A stretch of 8,641 nt of DNA from Thermoplasmata archaeon. GTDB taxonomy: Archaea > Thermoplasmatota > Thermoplasmata > RBG-16-68-12. The position numbers and the translations under genes are program-made. The notes beneath the pieces are model-generated. The model was given only the letters and a program-made list of their open reading frames with translations, did not search any database and was not told the origin of the DNA. The stretch lies in assembly GCA_021788795.1 (NCBI GenBank), contig JAJYKG010000082.1, positions 1 to 8,641 on the forward strand. The letters run 5' to 3'. This document shows positions 1-5,789 of this stretch, one piece after another; positions within the stretch are counted from its first letter, which is position 1, and the number at the start of each line of letters is the position of its first letter.

Positions 1-1073
1 GCATCGAGGAGGCGGTCCACGACCTCGGGCTCCGCCTGGGTGCCCATGGTCCCGATGCGGATCGCCTGGCCGCGGAGCGGGCCGAGGCCCCCAGAAATCG
101 TGATGTTGTGCTTCTCGCGCAGGCCCGTGGCTAGGACCGTGGGATCGATCCCCTCGGGGGGCCGCACGCAGGTCACCGTGTTCGAGACCAATTCGGTCGC
201 GGCAACCGGCTCGAACCCCAGGGCCGCGAGGCCGTCCCGCAGGCGGGCCGCGGCGCGGGCGTGGCGTGCGAAACGCGCCTCAAGCCCCTCCTCACGGACG
301 AGGGTCAGGGCGCGGTGGACCGCGTAGAAGAGGTTCGAGGAGACCGTCGTGGGCGTGGGATGCCAGTCCCCCCACTCGCGGGCATACTTGTCCCAGACGA
401 AAAGGTTCAGGTACCAGCCCTCCACCGCCTTCGGGTCCGTGGTCTCCCACAGGGAGGGGGCCACCAGGAGAGGGGCGATGCCCGCAGGTGCCGCAAGGCA
501 CTTCTGCGTCGCACTGAAGGCCGCGTCGATCCCGAGCTTCCCGCCCGGGAAGGAGATTCCGCCCAAGGACGACACCGCGTCCACGAGGACGAAGGCGTCC
601 TTCGCGTGGGCCAGCTCGACGACCTCGTCCATGGGGTTCGTGACCCCCGTCGAGGTCTCGTTGTGGATGAAGGCGACCGCCTTCGCGGGGCGGCTCAGGG
701 CCCTCTTGAGCTTCGAAAGGTCGAACCCTTTCCCCCACTCCGAGCCGACGACGTCCACCCGGACGCGATGCGTCGCGAGGACCTCGGCGAGCCGCTGGCC
801 GAAGAACCCGTTGTCCAGGACGACCACGCGGTCGCCTGGCCGCAGGAACGTGAAGGCAAGGGCCTCGAGGCCCGCGTGGCCCGGGCCGACGAGGGAGAAG
901 ACCTTCCCTCTCGGCGCCTCCCACAGGTAGCGCAGGAGGTCCTGCGTCTCCGCGAAGGCCTTGATCCACGCGTCCCCGTAGTGCGGGAGCGCGGGCTTGG
1001 CGAGTTCCTCCTGGACCCGGGGATGCAGGGGCACCGGACCCGGGATGAGGAGAAGCCCTGCGTCCACGTTCAC
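1..1073 (-). CDS. Class V PLP-dependent aminotransferase (alanine-glyoxylate / serine-pyruvate type), 3' end cut by window
   Basis: A fold-type I pyridoxal-phosphate aminotransferase that probably moves an amino group between alanine or serine and a 2-oxoacid such as glyoxylate or pyruvate; the substrate cannot be fixed from sequence. About 357 residues are visible, and the family is usually about 380, so only the last few residues are missing. The N-terminus carries the family signature LLLIPGPVPLHP (residues 7-18). The motif DAVSSLGG begins at D165, the Asp expected to pair with the PLP ring nitrogen. SATQK ends at K191, the expected Schiff-base lysine. A C-terminal stretch reading NITISGGLGPLRGQAIRIG is also typical. 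The start is a GTG at 1073; a second GTG lies two codons downstream, and an in-frame TAG stands six codons upstream at 1089-1091. No clear Shine-Dalgarno is seen. It follows radA by 55 bp on the same strand with no AT-rich box between, so co-transcription is likely. Confidence 0.88.
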   Translation of the reverse strand, partial: MNVDAGLLLIPGPVPLHPRVQEELAKPALPHYGDAWIKAFAETQDLLRYLWEAPRGKVFSLVGPGHAGLEALAFTFLRPGDRVVVLDNGFFGQRLAEVLATHRVRVDVVGSEWGKGFDLSKLKRALSRPAKAVAFIHNETSTGVTNPMDEVVELAHAKDAFVLVDAVSSLGGISFPGGKLGIDAAFSATQKCLAAPAGIAPLLVAPSLWETTDPKAVEGWYLNLFVWDKYAREWGDWHPTPTTVSSNLFYAVHRALTLVREEGLEARFARHARAAARLRDGLAALGFEPVAATELVSNTVTCVRPPEGIDPTVLATGLREKHNITISGGLGPLRGQAIRIGTMGTQAEPEVVDRLLD

Positions 1074-1128
1074 GGAACGGCCAGGAGCCTACTTCAAGCT
1101 GTCCCGACACGTCGTGACACGCACGGCT

Positions 1129-2106
1129 TCAGTCGCGGATGCCTTCCTCGCTGACGGTGAACACGGCCTCGGCCTCGGGCAGGTTCGGGGAGTCGATCAG
1201 GCGCGCAATCCGCTTCCCGCCCTTGGACTTGCGGAGGTAGACCCGGAACGTCGCGCTGTGCCCGACGATGTGCCCGCCGATGGGCCGCGTGGGGTCTCCG
1301 AAGAACGCGTCCGGCTTCGCCGACACCTGGTTCGTCACGTAGATTGCGGCATTCTGGACGTCCCCGAAGCGCATGAGCTCGTGGATGTGCTTGTTGAGCA
1401 GCTGCTGGCGCTCCGCAAGGACGCCGCGGCCGATGTACTCCGCGCGGAAGTGGGCCGTGAGGGAGTCGATGACGACGAGGCGGACCGGGAAGTCCTTCGT
1501 CATCTCGTGAGCCTTCTCCATGAGGAGCATCTGGTGGTGGCTGTTGAACGCCCTCGCCACGTGGATGCGCTTCAGGATGGCTTCCGAGTCCAGCTCGAGC
1601 GCCTCCGCCATCTGCCGGACGCGCTCCGGCCGGAACGTCGACTCCGTGTCGATCCAGACCGTGTCGCCGTCCAGGCCGCCCTCGTCCTCGCCGCGGGTCA
1701 CGTTGACGGCGAGCTGATGGGCGAGCTGGGACTTCCCGGATCCGAACTCGCCGAAGCACTCCGTGATCGCCTGGGTCTCGAGCCCGCCGCCAAGCAGCTC
1801 GTCGAAGGCCTTCGAGCAGGTCGTCAGCTTGGCGACGCTCTTGCGCCGCTCGAGGATGACGTCGCCCGTTTCGAAGCCGCCCACGTCGACGGCCTCGCGC
1901 GCGGCGGCGATGATCTTCTGCGCCACGTTGGCGCCGATCTCCGTGGCGTCCGCCAAGGCGTCCGGGGTCGCGACCGCGAGGCTCATGAGATCCGAATACC
2001 CGGCCTCCCGAAGCTTCTCGGCCGTCGCCGGGCCCACGCCGTTGAGGTCTTCCACCGCTTTCACTGAGGTGGCCACCTTGTCACCGGGCTTCTCATCCTT
2101 GGCCAT
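1129..2106 (-). CDS. radA: DNA repair and recombination protein RadA
   Basis: The archaeal RecA/Rad51 recombinase, which forms filaments on single-stranded DNA and drives ATP-dependent strand exchange in repair. The 325-residue length is normal for the family. An N-terminal helix-hairpin-helix domain covers about residues 15-72 (LNGVGPATAEKL). Walker A is GEFGSGKS at 119-126 and Walker B is LVVIDSL at 210-216. The ATP-cap/L2 region DPTRPIGGHIVGH lies at 271-283, and the polymerisation linker (GFETG) sits between the HhH and the ATPase core. The start is ATG at 2106. Upstream on this strand is TTATGT directly before the ATG and a weak AT-rich element at 2136-2144, but no strong Shine-Dalgarno, so the transcript may be leaderless or nearly so. 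It is divergent from the respiratory operon and first in a probable pair with the aminotransferase gene. No intein or other insertion is present. Confidence 0.97.
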   Translation of the reverse strand: MAKDEKPGDKVATSVKAVEDLNGVGPATAEKLREAGYSDLMSLAVATPDALADATEIGANVAQKIIAAAREAVDVGGFETGDVILERRKSVAKLTTCSKAFDELLGGGLETQAITECFGEFGSGKSQLAHQLAVNVTRGEDEGGLDGDTVWIDTESTFRPERVRQMAEALELDSEAILKRIHVARAFNSHHQMLLMEKAHEMTKDFPVRLVVIDSLTAHFRAEYIGRGVLAERQQLLNKHIHELMRFGDVQNAAIYVTNQVSAKPDAFFGDPTRPIGGHIVGHSATFRVYLRKSKGGKRIARLIDSPNLPEAEAVFTVSEEGIRD

Positions 2107-2135
2107 ACATAAGAGGGTAAGACGGGGAGATGGGT

Positions 2136-2144
2136 GAAACTATC
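2136..2144 (-). promoter_or_regulatory. Possible weak TATA-like element for radA
   Basis: On the minus strand this reads GATAGTTTC, centred about 34 bp upstream of the radA ATG. That is compatible with a TSS about 26 bp downstream and a leader of fewer than 10 nt. The match to an archaeal TATA box is poor, so this is mainly a positional argument. Confidence 0.25.
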
Positions 2145-2246
2145 GGAATCGACTGCCCCCGGGGGCCGGGGAGCGGCGCCGGGGGCGATGACGCCGGACG
2201 CTCGACGGGCTGCGATCACGCAGCGCCGCGCGAGGACCCGCGCACA

Positions 2247-2255
2247 GATTAATAC
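2247..2255 (+). promoter_or_regulatory. TATA-like box for the respiratory operon
   Basis: GATTAATAC is the most AT-rich stretch in an otherwise very GC-rich divergent spacer of 219 bp. It resembles an archaeal TATA box. A TSS about 26 bp downstream would fall near 2277 and give a leader of about 50 nt, leaving room for the Shine-Dalgarno found before the 2326 start. I found nothing else assignable in the spacer 2107-2325 apart from this, the weak radA element and the ribosome binding site. Confidence 0.45.
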
Positions 2256-2312
2256 GCGAGAAGGGAATGCGGGTCCAGACGGACCGGTGGGGCCTGCGTC
2301 GCCGCGCCGCAT

Positions 2313-2321
2313 GAGGAGGGG
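2313..2321 (+). promoter_or_regulatory. Ribosome binding site that sets the CbsA-like gene start
   Basis: GAGGAGGGG lies four to seven bases before the ATG at 2326 and complements the 16S 3' end well. It favours 2326 over the in-frame upstream start at 2134, which lacks such a site and would place 64 low-complexity residues ahead of the signal peptide. Confidence 0.7.
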
Positions 2322-2325
2322 AAGC

Positions 2326-3597
2326 ATGAGCGAGCTTGCAGCCCAGCCCGCGAAACCGCACGCCGAGACGCAACGGGAGCACTCTCACAGGATTGCCCTG
2401 CGGGCCACGCCGTGGCTCGTCGTCGCGGCCCTCCTGCTCGTTCCCATCCCGGGCGCGCGGGCCCAGACCACCTTCACAACGATCATGTCGTACCGGGTGA
2501 CCGGGGCCCCGAACTACACGGACCCGGGCGGCGAGCCGTTCTGGTCCGCGATCCCCTGGACGGACGTGCCCCTGGCGGCCAGCGTGTCCCCGGGAGGGGG
2601 CCACACGCCGGCGGTGAGGGTGAAGTCGGCGAACGACGGGTTCGACGTCGACATGCTCTTCCAGTGGAACGACTCCGCGGGCCCCTCGTACGAGTCCCAG
2701 CCCGAGCTGTACCGCGCCCCGAACGGGACGCTCCAGCCGCTGCCGCCCAACCCGACCGGCAACATCACGCAGCTCTACTCCAACGCGTCCTACTACTACC
2801 CCGACCGCGTCGCGATGCTCTGGTTCCTCGAGAACGCCTCGCAGCGGGCCGAATCCCCGGCGATGCGGCTCGGCAGCGACGGGGCCATCACCCAAGGAGC
2901 CGGGGAGCTCTGGCACTGGCAGTCCAACCCGACGGACAACAACCCCCTGGACACGGGCTTCCCCGGCGGCTACACGGACCCCGCCGGGAACCCGATCTAC
3001 CCGGCGGACAACCTGTCCTTCGCGGAGGACGACTACACGAACACGACCGGCTTCTTCGTCATTCCCGGATCCTTCGGCGCGGGCGCCCCCAACCTCGACC
3101 CGTACGCGAACCCGTTCCTGATCCGGGTGGGGAGCGCCTTCGACAACACGACGAAGGAGTGGACCGTGGAGATGGTGCGGACCTTCACGACGACGGGTGC
3201 CGCGGCCGCCTATCAGGTCCAGCTCGAGACGGGCTCGAACGCCTACGTCGCCTTCGCGGTCTGGAACGGCCGGATGGGCGAGTCGGCGGAGTTCAAGTCC
3301 GTGTCCGCCTGGTACAACCTCACGATCCGCGACACGCCGGCGTCCGTGCCGACCGTGCCGACCGCGCCGACGGGCGGCGTGAGCCCGGCCCTCGCGGCCG
3401 TCGTGGCCGTAGGCACCCTGCTCGTCGGGCTCGCGGTGGGCCTCGTGCTCCGGGCGAAACCCGAGGGCGCGCGACCCGACGCCCGCGGAGCCGCGACGGG
3501 CGAGCCGGGGGAGAGGGACGAGACCGGCGCACCCCGGGACTCCGGGCCACCGCCTCCCGGCGGAGGGGAAGCGGGCGGCCCCGGCGGAAGGGGCTGA
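2326..3597 (+). CDS. Membrane-anchored b-type cytochrome, EB_dh heme domain (CbsA / cytochrome b558/566-like)
   Basis: A 423-residue predicted extracytoplasmic heme b protein, probably an electron carrier coupled to the Rieske/cytochrome b genes that follow. Residues 28-46 form a hydrophobic signal segment ending GARA, a plausible cleavage site. Residues about 52-335 look like the ethylbenzene-dehydrogenase gamma/CbsA heme domain: EPFWSAIPWTDVPL (70-83), DRVAMLW (160-166), WTVEMVR (279-285) and AFAVWNG then EFKSVSAWY (309-330). By analogy with ethylbenzene dehydrogenase, whose heme is held by Met and Lys, M164 and K324 are candidate ligands (inference). Ten N-glycosylation sequons are seen (N63, N115, N133, N146, N153, N170, N229, N239, N274, N331), recalling the heavily glycosylated Sulfolobus cytochrome b558/566. 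A Pro/Thr hinge (341-349) precedes one membrane helix (352-376) and a Gly/Pro/Arg-rich cytoplasmic tail. The Rieske gene starts 4 bp downstream. The family call is good; the exact role is inferred. Confidence 0.82.
   Translation: MSELAAQPAKPHAETQREHSHRIALRATPWLVVAALLLVPIPGARAQTTFTTIMSYRVTGAPNYTDPGGEPFWSAIPWTDVPLAASVSPGGGHTPAVRVKSANDGFDVDMLFQWNDSAGPSYESQPELYRAPNGTLQPLPPNPTGNITQLYSNASYYYPDRVAMLWFLENASQRAESPAMRLGSDGAITQGAGELWHWQSNPTDNNPLDTGFPGGYTDPAGNPIYPADNLSFAEDDYTNTTGFFVIPGSFGAGAPNLDPYANPFLIRVGSAFDNTTKEWTVEMVRTFTTTGAAAAYQVQLETGSNAYVAFAVWNGRMGESAEFKSVSAWYNLTIRDTPASVPTVPTAPTGGVSPALAAVVAVGTLLVGLAVGLVLRAKPEGARPDARGAATGEPGERDETGAPRDSGPPPPGGGEAGGPGGRG
3346..3372 (+). repeat. Three imperfect 9-bp tandem repeats coding a Pro-Thr hinge
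   Basis: GTGCCGACC occurs twice in tandem (3346-3354 and 3355-3363), followed by the diverged copy GCGCCGACG (3364-3372). They encode VPT VPT APT between the heme domain and the membrane anchor of the CbsA-like protein. This is probably a flexible, possibly O-glycosylated linker; repeat number could vary between strains. Confidence 0.6.
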
Positions 3598-3601
3598 AGG
3601 C

Positions 3602-4240
3602 ATGGCGGACGGACGTCGAAGGGAGCCACCGGAAGAGGACGAGCCCGCGGATGCGGGCCGGCGGGTGCTCCTGAAGTACGGCGTCGTGGCCTCCGCGATC
3701 ATCGCAGCGGGGGGCATCGCAGCGATCACCCGCTTCGCCACGAACCCCGCGCCGACGACGGGGGCGGCCACGTTCCCCCGGGTCAAGGTGGGGAACGTGA
3801 ACGGCCTCGCGGTGGGCCAGCCCGTGTACTTCGCCTACCCGCTGGACAACGAGCCGAACCTCTTGGTGAAACTCGGCGTCCCCGCGAAGGGCGGGGTCGG
3901 GCCCGGCTCGGACATCGTGGCCTTCAGCCAGGTCTGCCAGCACCTCGGCTGCATCTACGGGTACCTCACCCCGGGCGCGTCCCCGCCGTGCGACCCGAGC
4001 TACAAGGCGGCCGAGCCCGTGGGCTACTGCTGTTGCCACGGCAGCGTGTACGACTTCGCGAACGGGGCGCAGGTGCTCTCCGGGCCGTCGCCGCGGCCCC
4101 AGCCCCAGGTCCAGCTCGAGGTCGATCCGGCCACGGGCGACATCTTCGCGGTCGGCATGGGCCCTCCCGCGATCTTCGGGCACGACACGGGCTCGAACGA
4201 CGTGACGAACGATCTCCAGGGAGGCACGCCGGTTGGATGA
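3602..4240 (+). CDS. Rieske [2Fe-2S] protein of a cytochrome b complex (Tat-dependent)
   Basis: The high-potential iron-sulfur subunit, which takes one electron from quinol at the Qo site of cytochrome b and passes it to an external carrier. It has 212 residues. The N-terminus has a Tat-like motif GRRVLLK (19-25) followed by a hydrophobic anchor at about 26-42, so the cluster domain faces outside. Box 1 is CQHLGC (C112, H114, C117). Box 2 is CCCHGS (C143, C144, C145, H146). By family alignment C112, H114, C143 and H146 bind the cluster, and C117-C145 form the disulfide. The Pro normally between the box 2 cysteines is replaced by C144, and a further C130 lies in the 25-residue inter-box segment. 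GPSPRP at 161-166 matches the Pro loop. The gene starts 4 bp after the CbsA-like gene and overlaps cytochrome b by 8 bp, so this is a tight operon. It resembles the SoxL group, although exact orthology was not tested. Confidence 0.94.
   Translation: MADGRRREPPEEDEPADAGRRVLLKYGVVASAIIAAGGIAAITRFATNPAPTTGAATFPRVKVGNVNGLAVGQPVYFAYPLDNEPNLLVKLGVPAKGGVGPGSDIVAFSQVCQHLGCIYGYLTPGASPPCDPSYKAAEPVGYCCCHGSVYDFANGAQVLSGPSPRPQPQVQLEVDPATGDIFAVGMGPPAIFGHDTGSNDVTNDLQGGTPVG
4218..4224 (+). promoter_or_regulatory. Ribosome binding site supporting the TTG start of cytochrome b
   Basis: AGGGAGG sits inside the end of the Rieske gene, 8 bp before the TTG at 4233. It supports translation from that TTG in the absence of a nearby in-frame ATG or GTG. 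Confidence 0.6.
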
Positions 4241-5447
4241 GACCCCCGGCCGGTCCGGCGAGGGGACCGGGCCGTGGTCCCGCCTGGCCCGGTGGGTCGA
4301 CGAGCGCCTCGGTCTCTCCTATCCCCTCCTGCGGCCGGCGCCGGCGTACGCGCTCAGCCCGGCCTACTGGCTCGGGGCGCTGACCGTCGTGGCGTTCGCG
4401 ATCCTGGGCGTGACGGGCGTGCTCATGATGCTGTACTACGTCCCCACGCCGGCGGACGCGTACAGCTCCACCCAGTTCATCTTCAGCCACGTGTACTACG
4501 GCCGGTTCGTGGAGACCGTCCACCTGTACACCGCGTACGCGATGGTCTTCCTCATGTTCGCCCACCTCATGCGGGGCTTCTTCGTCTCGGTCCACAAGAA
4601 GCCGCGCGAACTCATGTGGCTTGTCGGGATGGCCATGGGAGGGGTCACCCTCGCCCTGGCCTTCACGGGATACCTGCTCCCCTGGACGGTGATCTCGAAG
4701 TCGGGGACGGACGTGGCCATCGGGATGCTCGCCTCCCTGCCCCCGCCCGCGGCCAGCATCCTCCAGTTCCTCGTCGCCGGGAACGGAGGGGACTCCCAGG
4801 AGCTCCTTCGCTTCTACGACCTCCACATCGTCGTGCTGCCGGCCGTCCTCCTCGTGCTCCTGGCCGTGAAGATGTACATGCTCGAGGCCCACGGGATCTC
4901 CGAGCCGCCGTCGGGCCAGCCCCTCGCCGCGAGGAAGCTGCGGGCGGTGCCCATCTTCCCGGACGTGACCTTGTACCTCCTGGAGCTCGCGGCGGTCTTC
5001 GGCGCGGGCATGCTGCTCCTCTCGGCCCTGTTCCCGCTGAGCCTGCCGCCGGGGTACAGCCCCGCCCTGGCCGGCAGCTACACGGCGCAGCCGGACTGGT
5101 ACTTCCTCTGGATGTACCAGATCCTCAAGCTCTCCGTCTTCGAGGGAGCGGGACAGGTCGTCGCGCTCACGCTCGTCACCCTCGGGGCGCTGGCCCTCCT
5201 CTTCCTTCCGCTCCTGGACCGCGGACCGGTCCGCGACCTCCGGCGGCGGCCCGTCTTCGTCACCCTGGGCGCGATCCTGGTCGCGGAGCTGGCCGTCCTC
5301 ACGGTCTGGGGGCTCGAGACCCCCGGGCAGGTGATCGACGCGGCGCTCGGGGCGGCCGTCCTCGGAGGGACCGCGTTCGCGGTGGCCGCCGTCTCGTACG
5401 TCGTGTACGCGGTCCTGCTCCCGCGGGCGAAGGGGGGATCCGGCTGA
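4233..5447 (+). CDS. Cytochrome b subunit of a Rieske/cytochrome b (bc-type) complex, fused form
   Basis: The 404-residue membrane core of the quinol-oxidising complex, with the cytochrome b6-like half and subunit IV-like half fused. Eight membrane helices fall near 45-70, 97-119, 127-151, 198-217, 246-269, 307-328, 340-360 and 369-396. Helix B holds H97 and H111 (spacing x13), with R114 after the second. GYLLPW (146-151) is the conserved end of helix C. The Qo motif is PDWY (287-290), a known variant of PEWY. Helix D holds H198, but the expected partner 15 residues later, where b6-type proteins have His, is K213 (AAG at 4869-4871). H111/K213 would then serve the N-side heme. The position three before H97, often Arg, is E94. 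The start is TTG at 4233 with a good Shine-Dalgarno, overlapping the Rieske gene. SoxN-like by context; that is an inference. Confidence 0.94.
   Translation: MDETPGRSGEGTGPWSRLARWVDERLGLSYPLLRPAPAYALSPAYWLGALTVVAFAILGVTGVLMMLYYVPTPADAYSSTQFIFSHVYYGRFVETVHLYTAYAMVFLMFAHLMRGFFVSVHKKPRELMWLVGMAMGGVTLALAFTGYLLPWTVISKSGTDVAIGMLASLPPPAASILQFLVAGNGGDSQELLRFYDLHIVVLPAVLLVLLAVKMYMLEAHGISEPPSGQPLAARKLRAVPIFPDVTLYLLELAAVFGAGMLLLSALFPLSLPPGYSPALAGSYTAQPDWYFLWMYQILKLSVFEGAGQVVALTLVTLGALALLFLPLLDRGPVRDLRRRPVFVTLGAILVAELAVLTVWGLETPGQVIDAALGAAVLGGTAFAVAAVSYVVYAVLLPRAKGGSG
5431..5437 (+). promoter_or_regulatory. Ribosome binding site supporting the CTG start of the 86-residue membrane protein
   Basis: AGGGGGG near the end of the cytochrome b gene ends 6 bp before CTG 5444. 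Together with the 4-bp CTGA overlap it is the main argument for initiation at this non-standard codon. Confidence 0.45.
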
Positions 5448-5704
5448 AGCTCGCGTACCGCATCGTCGGCCTGCTCCTCGCCCTGCAGGTCGTGGCCACG
5501 GGCTTCCTCTGGACCCTGAACCCCACGGACCCCGGAGCGCAGGCGACCTTCGCGACGTTCCTGGGGATCGACCTGCTCGCGTTCGCGGCGGGTTCCTACC
5601 TCTACCGCACGGAGAAAACGAACGAGCCCCCGAGCCGGCTCTGGCTCGGCATGGGTCTCGTCGTCCTCGCCGTGCTCCTGGTCTCGAGCCTGTTCACTGC
5701 GTAG
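5444..5704 (+). CDS. Small three-helix membrane protein, last gene of the Rieske/cytochrome b operon
   Basis: I do not recognise this 86-residue protein. Three hydrophobic segments are visible at about 5-24, 35-55 and 67-84. The loop after the second is charged (YRTEKTNEPPSR, 54-65) and probably cytoplasmic, which puts the N-terminus inside and the NPTDPG loop outside. The cytochrome b stop TGA (5445-5447) overlaps the codon CTG at 5444. No in-frame ATG, GTG or TTG lies nearby upstream. The first downstream option, GTG 5492, would delete most of helix 1 and has no good Shine-Dalgarno. I therefore place the start at CTG 5444, translationally coupled through CTGA. By position it is probably an accessory or assembly subunit of the Rieske/cytochrome b complex, perhaps filling the place of CbsB-type membrane proteins; that is speculation. 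No cofactor-binding His or Cys is present. Confidence 0.68.
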   Translation: MKLAYRIVGLLLALQVVATGFLWTLNPTDPGAQATFATFLGIDLLAFAAGSYLYRTEKTNEPPSRLWLGMGLVVLAVLLVSSLFTA

Positions 5705-5756
5705 AGGCGCGTCGGCCGGGAGGCGCGCACGACGCGCGCACTCCGGAGAGGCCACC

Positions 5757-5764
5757 CTTTTATC
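5757..5764 (+). promoter_or_regulatory. TATA box of a probably leaderless methyltransferase transcript
   Basis: CTTTTATC is a strong archaeal TATA-like box, standing out in GC-rich sequence. Its centre is about 29 bp before ATG 5790, which puts the expected TSS at or within a few bases of the start codon. No Shine-Dalgarno lies between them, as expected for leaderless mRNA. The T-run could also help termination of the preceding operon. Confidence 0.6.
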
Positions 5765-5789
5765 ATGGGCCGCCTTTGCGGCATCGCCC

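Noticed and set aside
2134..2325. A 64-residue N-terminal extension of the CbsA-like protein from the in-frame ATG 2134
   Set aside because: There is no Shine-Dalgarno at 2134, the extension is low-complexity and would bury the signal peptide, and the TATA-like box and GAGGAGGGG lie inside it. Start 2326 fits better.
2140..3786. A 548-codon open minus-strand frame
   Set aside because: It is antisense to the CbsA-like and Rieske genes and shows no recognisable motif, only the Arg/Gly-rich composition typical of a shadow frame.
4888..4892. H220 of cytochrome b as the missing heme ligand
   Set aside because: It is 22 residues after H198, past the membrane helix, and aligns with the helix-D exit region instead of the ligand position.
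4274..5443. Long open frame running through cytochrome b into the 86-residue protein
   Set aside because: It is out of frame with clear cytochrome b motifs and is Arg/Pro/Gly-rich up to 5443. Only the part from 5444 has membrane-protein character, so a fusion is not supported.
5723..5739. Inverted repeat GCGCGC-ACGAC-GCGCGC after the operon as a terminator
   Set aside because: The stem is only 6 bp, is easily expected in GC-rich DNA, and is not directly followed by a T-run; the nearest T-run is about 18 bp away and better explained as a TATA box.
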